Shown piece after piece: positions 42,349 to 54,039 of a stretch of DNA of 64,000 bases. The stretch comes from Sceloporus undulatus (lineage: Eukaryota > Chordata > Lepidosauria > Squamata > Phrynosomatidae): contig NC_056527.1 of assembly GCF_019175285.1 (NCBI RefSeq), forward strand, positions 104,088,377 to 104,152,376, read 5' to 3'. The position numbers and the translations under genes were made by a program. The notes under the pieces were generated by a model. It saw nothing but the letters and a program-made list of their open reading frames with translations, made no database searches and had not been told where the DNA came from. Every line of letters starts with the position of its first letter. Within the stretch, counting starts at the first letter, position 1.

Positions 42349-43086
42349 TGGAAGATGGGGAATACAGTGGCTTGGGCGATTCTCACTTCAGTGCTCATTT
42401 GTATCTCCTTTATAGGGTCTTGTGTAGTTCCTTCCTGGCTGCCCTTCCCCATTCCTAGACTTTGCCTTATTTCTTGACTGCAGTCTCCTTATCAATGTTT
42501 GATTCAAAGTACAGGAAGTCTTTAACTATTTCAATTTCCACATTATCTAGGTTGAATTTATGTACATCTTCTGTGGTCATTATTTAATGTTCAGCAGTAA
42601 AACTGCCTTTCCACTTTCTTCTTTAACCTTCCATAGTAATTGTTCCACGTCTGTGATGTTTTCCACTAGTAGTATTGTGTCTTTCACGTATCTTAGATGG
42701 TTGACGTTTCCTCCTCCTACTTTCACTCCTCCTTTCTCTACTTGCTCTTTGTATGATATGTATTTTCTGCATACAATATGATACCTATCAGTTTTACTTT
42801 TGTTTATAATGTTGTATCTGCAGGGGGAGGTGAAGTATAAAATTCAGTTAAAAACAAAAGACAACAAAAGAGCAAGACCTTTGTGTTGCTAGCGTAGCAC
42901 ACACACACACCCTTAAATCAAAAGGAGCGTATCATCATCGTAAAAGGCTTATGATGTTTGTACAAGATCTTCCACTGTAGAAACTGCCAGGGCTAGAAAA
43001 GGGGAAACTGCAATTCTATGTGCCTCTTGTGGTGAATTGTCATAACTGCAGCTCAGAATAACATCTTTTCTGATCGTGAAGTAGGC

Positions 43087-43490
43087 TGCATCTGCACTGC
43101 AGATTTAATGCAGTTTGACACTGCTTTAACTGCCATAGCTCAATGCTATGGAATCCTGGGATTTGTAGTTTTGTTATGTATTTCGTTTTTCTGTCAGAGA
43201 GCTCTCATGCCAGAACAAACTACAAATCCAAGGATTCCAAAGGATAGAGCCCTGGTAGTGCAGTGGTTAAATGCCGCCACAACACTGCCGCCACAACATT
43301 GTGAGTTCGATCCCAAGACTCCAAGGTTGACTCAGCCTTCCATCCTTTCATAGGTCAGTAAAATGAGTACCCAGCTTGTTGGGGGCAATTGGTTTACAGA
43401 TGCAGTTCACTGGTAAGTGGTACAGAAATATAAATGCTATTGCTATTGCTATTGCCATTGAGCCAAGACCGTTAAAGCAGTGTCAAACTG
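43087..43490. mobile_element. hAT-like MITE split by a SINE
   Basis: Left part GCATCTGCACTGCAGATTTA to CCAAGGATTCCAAAGGATAG; right part CATTGAGCCAAGACCGTTAA to TCAAACTGTACTTGTTCC. The SINE lies between them. Confidence 0.78.
43249..43453 (+). repeat. tRNA-derived SINE, third type, with ATTGCT repeat tail
   Basis: Head CCTGGTAGTGCAGTGGTTAA and box B-like GTGAGTTCGATCCCAAG, then GACTCAGCCTTCCATCCTTT and GTAAAATGAGTACCCAGCTT, ending in TGCTATTGCTATTGCTATTG. Confidence 0.8.
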
Positions 43491-43601
43491 TACTTGTTCC
43501 CCAACATCTGTAGTTACAGCATCCTTAGTTTCAGGTTGTTGACCTGCCTGAATCTCCCCATTGGCTACAGTGCTATTGAACATTGCTTTTTGGACGTCTT
43601 G

Positions 43602-43800
43602 TTGTTGTGTGCCTTCAAGTCGTTTCCAAAGTATAACAATCCTAAGATGAAGCTGTCATGGGGTTTTCTTGGCAGGTTTCTTCACAGGGGGCTTGACATT
43701 GTCATTCTCTACTGGAATTCTCATGGACAAGCTGGGAATCAAACTCTGGTCTCCAGAGTCATAGTCCAGCATTCAAACCACAACACCATGCTGGCTCCTA
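43602..43800 (-). repeat. tRNA-derived SINE with BovB-like tail
   Basis: GTGTGCCTTCAAGTCGTTTC at left (tail), TCATAGTCCAGCATTCAAAC at right (head). Confidence 0.78.
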
Positions 43801-44258
43801 TAAAAAAGAGTTGGATTACTACAATTCCCATCATTCCTCAAACAGCACAGCTCTGTTGGTGTGCTAGAAAAGGCTTTCTACTTAGGCTGGGACTTTATCT
43901 GACCAACAACGTCTCCCCATTTTGCTGCGCATCTGTGAAGCTGCTGACTCAGCTCCTGATTCACCTCTGACAGGTGCCTACAGGCCTGACAGCCCTGGAT
44001 CTTCTATGTAGGTTGAAATTACAGTCACGTGGCGCAAACTGCCTCAGGTCCACAGATAGTTTCAGAGATCCAGCACTACATGTCACTGTTGCAGTACAAT
44101 TGGCAAAAGAAACAAAAATCCAAAATATTTAAATAGACTCATGGTGCAGGCTTTCATAGTTTTTGATGGACACATCATTACTCCACCACTGAATCACTGT
44201 AACTCATGTGTATCTCCTCCATTCTGCAGAAACTAATAACAGAACGCAGCACCACAAT

Positions 44259-44288
44259 AGTGTGTGTGCGCGCGCATGCACACACAGA
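44259..44288. repeat. GT/CG/CA alternating tract
   Basis: GTGTGTGTGCGCGCGCATGC followed by ACACACA: a long alternating purine-pyrimidine run. Confidence 0.85.
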
Positions 44289-46848
44289 GCTCCATGGAAA
44301 TCCTTACAAATTAATAAATGTTTAATGTGCAGATATCCCTAATTCACCATCCAGTCACAAATCACATAGTGATGACAGTCTACATTTTTGAAACATCAGT
44401 AGACAAACTGGTAATGTCAACACCGTGGCTCAAAAATCTAGACCTAAGTAAAAGATCTTCATGGTGTTTCAGAACATGTCTTGGGAATACTGAGAGCTGC
44501 AGTCCAACAAGTAACTTTCCCAGGTTTGGTTTAATGCAACCTATCTCGATCTTTTTACCCCAGAGGAACATTTGGAATAACCTTGGGGTCTCAGGGAGCC
44601 CCTGCATAATTTTTTATATCCACAGATTTAAAAAATATATTGTTAAAACCATAATCTGTCATGGAACCCTTGGGCTTCAGGGAGTCCTAGTTGAGAAATC
44701 TTGGATTAATGGATATAGAACATGCTGTGTAGAATGTAAATCTCAGTCTTGCAATAGGAAGGAGTGGTTGCAGGGAGGGAATTTATTGTTAAGACATCTG
44801 GTCACGCTGCTCTTACTCTTTGCTTACACCGATATTCAACTGGTATATTCATAAATAAACCAAATACTACATAATATTGCAAGTCTCCTGTGACTGCATC
44901 TCCAAAATGAAATCAAATCTTAGGCTAAATCCACACTGTTTGCAAAGGGATCTTATAGCAATTGTGAGAATAACTCAAAGAAATAAGTTGCCAGCTCATG
45001 CTACCAACTTCTTTCTTTCAGTTAGTCTCAAAGGTGCTACAAGATCCCTTTGCATACTGGTTTTCTAGACTAACATGGCTATAATATATCCACAATAAAT
45101 AGTCTTCAACTACCATGGTTCCATCCCTTCCTTAGAATCCTTGGATTTCCACAATTTAGATAGCTCTATGGTAAAGTGATTTTAATGTGTTCCCCTGAAC
45201 AACAGCACAATTACACTTCCCTGGCAGAGAATTCACAAATCCCGTGATTATATAGGATGGGTCTATGGCAAGTTAAACTGGTATTAAAATGCAACAATTG
45301 GGTACTGTTGACATGTTGTTTCCATCCCTGAAATTTTCACTGGTTGGGGAAGTAGAAAGTGCATGACACAATATACCACAAAACAGCCGGACGTTCACAA
45401 GGTTAATGGGCAGATATACATCTGACACTTTGCATAATCCTGAATTGCACAAACCCAGCTTCTTGTCAGCTTGAGAGAACATGCCTTTTACCAAAGATCA
45501 AAGCTTCCTACTTTTTGGCTGGACTTCAGAAAGCATTATACTGATATCCTTTTTTGTTCTGTTATTTTAAAAAAGGAAGAAAAACATGTACGAATATCCG
45601 GATCTCACATCCATGTTTTTATACAACGAACTATCACAGTTGTGATTAGTCATTGCATTATTTGGAAATGAATGTGAGCTAGGATTGAATTGTTTGTAAG
45701 GACTGCTGTAATTTACTAATGAAAATCATAAGGATCCATATCTTACATCAGAATATCATGTAAACCCCATACTTTTGTACCTCAGACTGAGGTTTTTGTA
45801 GGGACTGAAAAAGTTTCTTGTTCAATGATAACTCCCAGAATCCTGCAGCTTGATGACAGCTATAGTCCAAAAATTAAATATTGCAAAATATTTGTGTCTG
45901 TTATCTGTAGGTACAATTTAAATTTATTTGTTGTTTAGTAAGCATTTATCAGCCAGCCCTAAGAGGGACTCGTGTACATTTTTTGTTCATAAAGAAAGTT
46001 TAATCAAACAAGTTGGTACTTTTATCCTCCAAACACATTTTGATATTCACAAACATTATACACTTTGCAGTGTTGTTAGCAAGAAACAAAAGGAGCATCC
46101 AGTTCATGAAAGCCACAAAGAGTAAAAATGAAACATAAACATTTTTATTTAAAGGAACTAAAACAAGAATTCTGGTGTGAAGAGCTCAAACCTTACAAAG
46201 ATGCAGAAACTATAGAGAGAATCTTTCCTAATCTGGTACTAGACAGATGTGTTTGACTACAACTCCCATTATCTCTGGGTTGGCAAGAGATGCAGTATCA
46301 CATAGTAAAAAGGACTTAATTCTGAGAGGACTGGATTGTATTTAAGAGTGTAACTGGATGATAAGGATAAGGGTGTTGGTCCCCGCAGTTACATTTTGTT
46401 TCAGTTCCCAAATTTCTAGCATTGCAGAGAGTGAGATACTGAATATTGTTCACACCCAGAACTCATATTTGTTGTGGTTGCATTTTCTTGGTAACTTTGC
46501 CTGCCTCTTTGCTTTGAACATCTACATTGTATTTTTAAATTGTTCAACTGAAGTTTTAAGTTACTATTATCCTAGAAATTTGAACACTGAAGGAACATTA
46601 TACAATACATACTTGGGGGATCACTCCCCCAGTGGTTTTAGATGCCTGTTCCCATAATTCCTGGGAACAAAATGCAATTGTGGGAGTTGAGTTCAAAAAG
46701 TATTTTCCTTGCTATGTAAAAATTAGAATGCTGTTTTACATAGTGTGCTGGTGCTTTACAGAATACAAGAGGATGGGGCCCTGTTTGGAGGGATATTCAA
46801 TCTAAAACTCTACACAGGGACACAATAAGTTCTAGAGGTAACAAAGGC

Positions 46849-46960
46849 TGCATCCACACTGGAGAAATAACCCAGTCTGGCACCGCTTTAACTGCCCTGG
46901 CTCAAGGCTATGGCATTCCTGGGAGTTGGAGTTTGTTGTGGGACCACAGCACTGAATTTG
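46849..46960. mobile_element. Left half of a hAT-like MITE
   Basis: GCTGCATCCACACTGGAGAA, GCACCGCTTTAACTGCCCTG and CTGGGAGTTGGAGTTTGTTG. Confidence 0.65.
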
Positions 46961-47018
46961 CTAGACCTGATCAGGACTGTGGATGACCTGAGCTCTTAAA
47001 GGTCTCTCTTTCATTCAT

Positions 47019-47690
47019 GTTGTTTTTAACAGTCCTCAAGTTGACCCTGATTAATGGCGACCCGGTGGATGAGACATCTCCAAGATCTCCTGTTTTCTAT
47101 TAGTCTGCTTAGGTCCTGCAAATCTATTCATCTGGCATGAGATCTTCCTTTCTTACTATGTACTACTTTCTACCTTTCATAGAATTATTACCTTTTCTAA
47201 TGAGTCATGCCTTCTTATAATATGGCCACGGTATGACAGTGTCAGTTTGGTCATCTTGGCTTCCAGGGGGATTTCAGGCTTAATAGGGTCAAAGGCCAAT
47301 TTGTGTGTCTTTTTGGCTCTCCACAGTATCTTTAGCACTCTTCTTCAGCACCAAATCTCAGATTAGTTTTCTTCTTATCTGCTTTTTTCACTGTCCAGCT
47401 CTCACATCTGTACATGGTGATGGGGGATACCCTGGCTTGGACAATTCTAACTTTAGTGCTCAGTTCTATATCTTTATTCCTTAGAGGCCTGTCTAGTTCA
47501 TTCATAGCGGCCCTTCCCATTCCTAGTCTTCTTCTGACTTCTTGTCTGCAGTTTACATTTTGTTCAATGCTTGCTCCAAGGTACGGCAACTTTTCAACTG
47601 TTTCGATTTCCTCTCTGTCATTCACTCTCATTCATAGGATCATCTTAGGTCAAAGTCGACTTGATAGCAAAAAACAACAAAGCAATTTGT
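47019..47690 (-). repeat. RTE-BovB LINE fragment, longest readable frame
   Basis: Minus 47631-47332 encodes MRVNDREEIETVEKLPYLGA, then VNCRQEVRRRLGMGRAAMNE and TKVRIVQARVSPITMYRCES, then WTVKKADKKK: BovB ORF2 after the reverse transcriptase core. The 3' part continues to 47019 with the BovB tail. Confidence 0.85.
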
Positions 47691-48550
47691 TGACATTGAA
47701 TTACACCTAAAATCAGATGTCTGAGACTCAAAAACCTTGTATGAACCACCCCAGCTTCCCAAAAGGGCACAGATTTCTCTACCATCTAGAAATAATCACC
47801 CATAATATTTGTCTTTGGCAAATCCATTCCTTCATGCCGGCCAGAATTTCAGAATGGTCCTGAGCAATCACATTTTAATCTGTCCCAAGATTTATACTAG
47901 ACTGGAAGTACATGAAAAGGAAAGGGGATTCTGGAAGGAAGAAGAGCAGACTAACTTTGCATGCAAGCAAGAAGGAACACAGTTAAACAATACATCTATT
48001 AAGCTTGATCTGACTGAATCTAGAGCCATATTTCCAAGACTCTCCAGCCTTTGCATGCACCAAACAGGCCTTGTAGAAGGAATCTGAGAGCCTTTGAAGT
48101 CCTTTCTCTTGCCCCCAGCTGTGCAAAGAAAGAAGCTCTGTATTCATAGAGGAAGGGTAGCCCAGAATAGTGTGTCTAAAGTAATTCAATGGGGTGTACA
48201 AACAATAGCAGGGGCTTTTTGATTCTGTCAGCCAAGGCAACTATTCAGCAATGGCATCCATAGCCTTTTAAGTGCCTCTCTGATTAAGATGAAAGGGTTT
48301 GAAACCTCTTCTTGTTGCTTCATCCACCCACTGCTGCTGCTCTCCTGGGCCATTAATAGCCTATGACTTGATAAAACAAACAAATGAAACGAAACTCACA
48401 ATCAAACAATGCCTTTCTTAGGATCAACAACAATGCCACAGAAGTCTGCAAGCTTTAAAATCCTCCAGAAGCTGTAATTAATTTACATACGTTTATATAC
48501 TGCTTAGAGCTGGAGATTTTAAAGTGGTGTACCACCATGACAAAATATGT

Positions 48551-48960
48551 TGTTATTGTTATTGCTATCAAGTCAACGTTGATTTATGGTGGCCTACAAA
48601 ATGAAACATCTGAGAACCTCAGTCATCAATTGCTTTACTCAGGTCAGTTCCTTTATTCAATCAATCTACATCATGCAGACTTTCTCTTTTCCCAAAGTCT
48701 ACTACTTTGCTGAGCCTTATGTATAATCTTTAGCAGTGAGTCATGTTGTCTAATGTCTCATGATATGTTAAAAGTACAATAGCCTCTGTTTAGAAATCTT
48801 TGCTTCCAGGGATTGCTCAGGACTGATTTTCTCTACAACTCATTCATTTGTCTTTTTAGCATTCTTCAGCAACATATTTCAAATGGATTGATTTTCTTCC
48901 AGTTACCTTTCAGTACTGCCCAACTTTCACACACACAATGGAAAACAGAAATACTATGGC
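48551..48960 (-). repeat. RTE-BovB LINE 3' fragment
   Basis: Minus-strand copy with ATTGCTATCAAGTCAACGTT, AGTGAGTCATGTTGTCTAAT and CAAATGGATTGATTTTCTTC. A SINE follows immediately at 48981. Confidence 0.75.
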
Positions 48961-48977
48961 ATGAATTATTCTGGCTT

Positions 48978-49196
48978 TGGTATGTATTGTGTGCCTTCAA
49001 GTTGTTTCTGACTTATGGCGACCCTAAGTCAAACATATAATGGTATTTTCTTGGTAAGACTTGTTCAGAAGCCTTCCCCTGAGTCTGAGAGAGTGTGACT
49101 TGCCCAGGGTCACCCAGTGGGTTTCATAGCCAGGTGGGAATTGAACCCTGGTCTCCAGAGACCTAGTCTAACACTCAAACCACGACACCACACTGA
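48978..49196 (-). repeat. tRNA-derived SINE with BovB-like tail
   Basis: GTGTGCCTTCAAGTTGTTTC, GTCACCCAGTGGGTTTCATA and CTCAAACCACGACACCACAC. Confidence 0.82.
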
Positions 49197-49233
49197 ATAT
49201 ATCTTTATACTTGAATAATAAAACATATAATAT

Positions 49234-49238
<5 letters not shown>

Positions 49239-49266
<28 letters not shown>

Positions 49267-49267
49267 A
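49239..49267. repeat. (GA)n microsatellite
   Basis: About 13 GA units. A (CT)n run lies at 49887-49909 and a (CT)n run at 32769-32785. Confidence 0.9.
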
Positions 49268-50254
49268 TATACAATACTTCTATTGTTCATAAAACAGAAG
49301 GCTTGCAAAATAGTTTCAACATGTGCCAAAAAAGAAAAAAAGAATTGGTGCCTGTTGTGTATTAGAGCAAATATGTTCCAGGGATGGGATGCCACCATGC
49401 TAAAGAAATGCTTTGCAAATAAATGGCTGTGGAATAGACCTACATATGTGGGGCATTACAAGGCCTTTCCAGCTGACCCAAAGGACTGAATGAGTCTATA
49501 AGGGAGAAGGCTGTTCCTTAAGGTGGTACACAAAATAAGGAAACAGCATAGCCATGCAGCCCAATTAGGAGCGCTGAAGAACTTGGAAACTTGCACATTT
49601 TTGTGGCATTTCAGTTGGTGCTAATAAAAGGCCATTGTCTGAGCAGGGATGGAGTGCCACATCCTACCACTGTATCTCCTCCCTCCCCCCCACAACCTCA
49701 TTGCACACACATCCAGACCAATATAGCTACAGTAGATACGTTTTTGTATAAGACAGGATAAGAAACCCACATAAAGCCTGGGCAGCTCTCCTTGAAAGAA
49801 AGAAGGTGCTGAGTTGCCAGTTGCTCAGAGAAGGATAACTCTGGAGCATATGAAATAGAAATATTTCTCTTAGTCAGTGTCACGCTCTCCTCTCTCTCTC
49901 TCTCTCTCTGTAGCCTGAACAAAGAGATTCTGCTGCCCATTGGAAAGGACAAAATGTCACACATACACACACACCACAGAAGCTAAGTGAATTTTGCTTG
50001 AGCACTTCTGGCAGAACTGCAGGCTAGTTTAGCAGGCACAGGATGGGATATGTGACACATGCAGATTGGCCCCTACTTCCTTGATGTTGCTTGGTAGCAC
50101 TTGGTACCACCTAGCACCTGCCATCTTTGCCAACTGGTAGGGCTGGCCCGGTTATTTCTCATCCTCTTCCCTGGAACCACCATGAATTACTGAAAGTTCC
50201 CTCCTCCCCCAATCCATGCTTTTTATGGTCCTGTGTGTGGCTAAAAAAATTATA

Positions 50255-50483
50255 CAGTGGGCTTTTGGTATCTGCTGAGGCTTGGTTCTAGGACCCCCCA
50301 TGAATACCAAAATCCGTGGATGCTCAAGTCCCAATCAAATACAGTGGCATAATGAAATGTGCCCTTTACATAAAAAGGCAAAAACAAGGTTTGCTTTTGG
50401 ATTTTATATTATTTTTTAATATTTTCAAGCTGTGGATGGTTGAATCAGTGGATAAAAAAATCAGAGGATAGAGGGGCTGACTG
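50255..50483. mobile_element. Tigger-type MITE, TA target duplication
   Basis: CAGTGGGCTTTTGGTATCTG at left and AGAGGGGCTGACTG at right, with TA on both sides. CCAAAATCCGTGGATGCTC and CTGTGGATGGTTGAATC lie inside. Confidence 0.75.
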
Positions 50484-50601
50484 TATTTATTGGAAAGGAA
50501 GGAGGGTTAAAATTCTAATTTCACCATATGGGTTTTGAATAGAAAACAGGACATCCTGAACTTTTCCCAGAGCTTGGCATGAATTGGCTGAATATTAATT
50601 A

Positions 50602-50940
50602 TGGTGTGGTACAGAACGCCTGAAAATGGCAGTCTGCAGATGCCTGTTTTAACTCCAGACGGATGCCACAGCCACCAAACCGTGTGATGTCCCTCTGGAG
50701 TAAAAAGAACCCAGTTCTTTCAGGTTCTTTTTGCGGTGCCCGGCTTACATCGTGAGTGTGCCACTGGCGCACTCATGACGTGCAGCGATGCGCAGCGACG
50801 TGTGGACACTGTGTGTCTGTTATGTAAAGATGGCGGTCCCTGTGTGGATGGGAGGATGCCATTAGGCCACCGCCCACACGGTCCCGAGCCCTACTATCGC
50901 CACCAGGACACCGCTTCCTGGTGGTGTGTACTGGGTCTAT
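50602..50940. mobile_element. Probable Harbinger-like MITE
   Basis: TGGTGTGGTACAGAACGCC at left and GTGGTGTGTACTGGGTCTAT at right are imperfect inverted ends, with TTA at 50599-50601 and 50942-50944. GC- and CpG-rich interior unlike the AT-rich flanks. Confidence 0.5.
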
Positions 50941-51634
50941 GTTAATTATTTCATCATATTAATTATTTCCTCCTAATAATAGTTAGAATTTATTTTAAAA
51001 AACATAATTAAATGCTTCCTAATCCAGTGCCAATCCACATGGGATTTAAGATCAGATGAGGAAACTGTGTGGGTGATACCCCTGAGCTGTGTAGATGGGA
51101 GGACCATCACATACAGCAGGACTTTCTTGGTGGTTGCTCCTTGTTTGTATAACTCCCTTCCTTAAGAAATTCAAGGACCCCCACAGTTCTGTCTTTTAGG
51201 TGCCAGTGAAAAACACATCCGTTTGTACAAGTTTTTCTGGAATAAACAACTATTTAATTTGTCCTTGCTCCTGCTCATATTATTGTTGTTTTTTTAAGTT
51301 GTATTTTAGTAACTGCTTCTACTAATTGTAGATATTTGTAGCTTTAGACTTATGTTTGAGGGCAAGGAGGAATATGAAAACAATTCTGTATATATAAATT
51401 ATATGCTCAAAGTAGAACTGCATTGCAGCTTCCATTTCATTCCCTCCAAAACTTCTCATCCCATTGCTTCCCTCCAGATTGCTCATCAAAACTGATATTA
51501 CTCTTAGATTCTTTCTCCATTTCCCCAATAACCAGCTACATTCACTCTTGAACAATTCTCTCCCAATTACACACTTCCTCATTAAGTTGGTGTAAGATCA
51601 CTTACTACATATCTAATTTTATTATTAATACATC

Positions 51635-51832
51635 ATCATTCATGCTGTTTAAATGCTGCATGCGTCCTAAGAGGCCAGAAGATGTGGCAAAGCCATGGTC
51701 CAGTCCTAAGGACTGGAGAACCGCTTTGGCACAGCTTCTAGCCTCTTAAGATGCATGTGTCATTTAAACAGTATGCCTCCAAAGTGACCCAAAGCAGTTT
51801 TATTTTGAACTGTCTGTTCGTACCCATAGTCT
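51635..51832. mobile_element. Harbinger-like MITE, left end truncated
   Basis: GCTGTTTAAATGCTGCATGC and CATTTAAACAGTATGCCTCC then AAGCAGTTTTATTTTGAACT match the inner arms and right end of the palindrome at 16576-16792, with divergence. Confidence 0.7.
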
Positions 51833-52141
51833 ACCCAATTGGGGGTGTTTCTGTCAGCGCATGAGTCAACAAATGTATTTTTGTAAAAAGTTTGTCATGA
51901 TCTAAGATGTTCCATTCTGCAAAAGAGCTGGAAAACTAATTGTGGTTAACAACAATCACATACTGTACTTTGTTAATGTGTTGATGGCAACAACTAAGCA
52001 GATGACACACTGTCCTTAACACAAGCTGAGTCAGAGGTTATTCACATGGAGTTCAAGAGTCACTTATTACTCCTGGTAACTATTTCCAGGGAGGGGAGAC
52101 CTGGTCAGTCAGGAACTATGCTGCAGTAACTGTGGATGTAT

Positions 52142-52378
52142 CTGTTGCTGTTGTTGTGTGCCTCCAAGTCATTTTTGACTTATGGCAACCCTAAGGTGAA
52201 CCTATCACAGCGTTTTTTTTGGCAAGTTTCTTCAGAGGAGGTTTGCCATTGCCATACTCTGAGGCTGAGAGAGTGTGACTTGCCCAAGGTCACCCAGTGG
52301 GTTTTTATGCTGTAGTAGGGAATAAAATCCTGATCTCCATTTATAGTCCAACACTCAAACCACTACACCATGCTGGCT
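52142..52378 (-). repeat. tRNA-derived SINE with BovB-like tail
   Basis: GTGTGCCTCCAAGTCATTTT, CCTAAGGTGAACCTATCACA, GAGAGAGTGTGACTTGCCCA and CAACACTCAAACCACTACAC. Full length. Confidence 0.83.
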
Positions 52379-52381
52379 CTG

Positions 52382-52632
52382 TGTCTATAGTGTATTTACA
52401 GTGCAGAAATAATGCAATTTGATGCCACTTTAAGTGCTGTAACTCCATCCTATGGAATCCTGGGATTTGTGGTTTTACAGGGCCATTAGCCTTCTCTGCT
52501 GAAGAGTGCTGGTGCCTCCTGCCTTACAAAATTACAAATCCCAGGATTAATTAGGATGGATCCATGGCAGTTTAACATCACTCTAACTGCCATGGCTCCA
52601 TCCTAATTAAAGTGCATGATTTCTGCAGCATA
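52382..52632. mobile_element. hAT-like MITE
   Basis: TTTACAGTGCAGAAATAATG at left and GTGCATGATTTCTGCAGCAT at right; inner arms around CCTGGGATTTGTGGTTTTAC and CAAATCCCAGGATTAATTAG. A short inner piece (AACTGCCATGGCTCCATCCT) is duplicated near the right end. Confidence 0.7.
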
Positions 52633-52764
52633 GCTACAACCTGTGTTAATCTTTAAGGCAAGGCTGGGAATCATCAACAGCTTCTGTGGTCATTATTTTT
52701 GCTTTCATTATGTTTAGCAGTAAACCTGCCTTTGCACTTTCTTCTTTGACCTTCTTCAGTAGGA

Positions 52765-53135
52765 GTTTATCACATGGAGGGCAAATTGGTAAAATCTCAT
52801 GCAGAAACGGGATTTTAAAATTCAGGTGTTCTTTGTCAGATACTTTGGCGTGAAACAGAAACAATGCAAAAATAATCCCAACGGAAAGCTCCTTTATACT
52901 TTTGGAATTTAGTGAAAGTAAAAAGGAGCTGGTTTTTACAACTTCGCGTTTGGGTTATTTTTGTGTCATTTCTCTTTCACACCAACATTGTCTGAAAAAC
53001 ATCCTGCAAACGCGGTTTTCCCCCCAACTTTCTGTGCAAGTTAACCCCAAACGTCATCTGAAAAACCACCCACACATGTGGGTTGTTTTCAGTTTAAATT
53101 TAGTTTCTGCATGGTATTTGTCCTGTGTGATAAAC
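52765..53135. mobile_element. hAT-like MITE (GTTTATCACA family) inside BovB
   Basis: GTTTATCACATGGAGGGCAA at left and TTTGTCCTGTGTGATAAAC at right; a central hairpin with AGCTCCTTTATACTTTTGG and AAGTAAAAAGGAGCT matches that of 41527-41875. Confidence 0.78.
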
Positions 53136-53182
53136 TCCTGTGAAGTTTTCTGCTAGTAATATGATATCCTCTGCATATCTTA

Positions 53183-53307
53183 CAGTAGTTCCCAAACTTT
53201 GATCCTCCAGATTTTTTTATCCCAGAATTCCTGTTAGCCAAGCTGGCTGGGGCTTCTAGGAGTTGAAGTCCAAAACACATGGAGAACCAAAGTTTGGGAA
53301 TCACTGC
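53183..53307. mobile_element. Short MITE (CAGTAGTTCCCAAACTTTG family) inside BovB
   Basis: CAGTAGTTCCCAAACTTTGA at left and CAAAGTTTGGGAATCACTG at right. CTTA borders both sides. A decayed relative is at 57340-57472. Confidence 0.75.
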
Positions 53308-53412
53308 TTAAGACTGTTATTAATTTTTCCTCTTGCTTTTACACCTCCTGCTTCTGATGATGGTATGCTTGCAAAAAGAAAAAGAAGAAAAGGGGGGGGG
53401 GACCCATTCCTA

Positions 53413-53832
53413 GGCCGCATTCCCACTTACAAATAAATTGCTTTGTGATCCGAATTGATGGATTGGTTTGGCAGCGGAGCGTGGTTCACACTACATTTGC
53501 CCCAATCACATTTTCTTACTGCAAAATAAAATAAAATAACCCACTTGTGGTTTACATTCATGAATGAATTGATTCAAAATTGACCCGCTCCAGCCGGCCA
53601 AAGGGCAAATTTAAATCAATTCCGATCCGCATCTGGTTCACATTTGCACGAAATCGATTTATCCAAAAAGACGCAGAAAAAAACAGCATCAAAAAGACGT
53701 GGATTAAATGGGTCTAGCACATGCCCCCCCCCCCCCGCCCGTCCGAATCACTTCAACGGTTCAGTTCAAGTGCGAACCAGGGTCATTTAAACCGATTTGC
53801 GATCTGGTTTAAAAGGTAGTGGGAATGAGGCC
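53413..53832. mobile_element. Harbinger-like MITE, 420 bases, CTA target duplication
   Basis: GGCCGCATTCCCACTTAC at left and GTAGTGGGAATGAGGCC at right, with CTA at 53410-53412 and 53833-53835. Interior carries inverted 'gaatcaattc/aaatcgattt' motifs and a poly-C run at about 53724-53737. It lies just upstream of the CD37 5' region. Confidence 0.72.
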
Positions 53833-54039
53833 CTAGTTTTGTGTAAACCTAGTTTTTAAAAAGGAGGTGATCCCTTCCTGGGTGCTGAGGGTGCTGAAAA
53901 GGAATGTCATGTGCCCCCCAAAATACCCTAAAGAAATGGTTCCACCTTAATGAGCAAAGAAAACCCCAGCCTTGGAAAGCTTGGCTGGAAACTCTAAGCA
54001 GTGGGTGGAACTTTGGCATCTATTAATTATTAATATATG

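Larger units (their letters stand above)
41285..42830 (-). repeat. RTE-BovB fragments broken up by two MITEs
   Basis: Minus-strand BovB pieces at about 41285-41480, 42130-42185 and 42349-42830, in 3'-to-5' order, e.g. TCCAGCATTTGGTCTTCCTC, GGGCGATTCTCACTTCAGTG and TGATGTTTTCCACTAGTAGT. They are separated by the MITEs at 41527-41875 and 42186-42348. Origin of 41880-42130 is unclear. Confidence 0.65.
52661..53350 (-). repeat. RTE-BovB fragment with two nested MITEs
   Basis: Minus-strand BovB pieces at 52661-52764 (GCAGTAAACCTGCCTTTGCA), 53136-53182 (TTTTCTGCTAGTAATATGAT) and 53308-53350 (ACTGTTATTAATTTTTCCTC) join in order when the MITEs at 52765-53135 and 53183-53307 are removed, as in the copy at 11315-11500. 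Confidence 0.78.
28277..54000. other. Intergenic spacer between SLC6A16 and CD37
   Basis: About 26 kb between two divergent genes. No exon was recognised on either strand. Repeats are listed separately. Stretches with nothing I can name are about 28300-29370, 30080-30840, 31030-33230, 33850-34670, 34880-37030, 37120-37740, 38000-38700, 43810-45100, 45300-46840, 47700-48540 and 49270-50250. Confidence 0.6.

Noticed and set aside
44318-44854. A 178-codon frame on the plus strand in the spacer
   Set aside because: No family resemblance, no flanking splice sites or promoter. The frame crosses a MITE-like patch (AGAACATG..CTTGGG).
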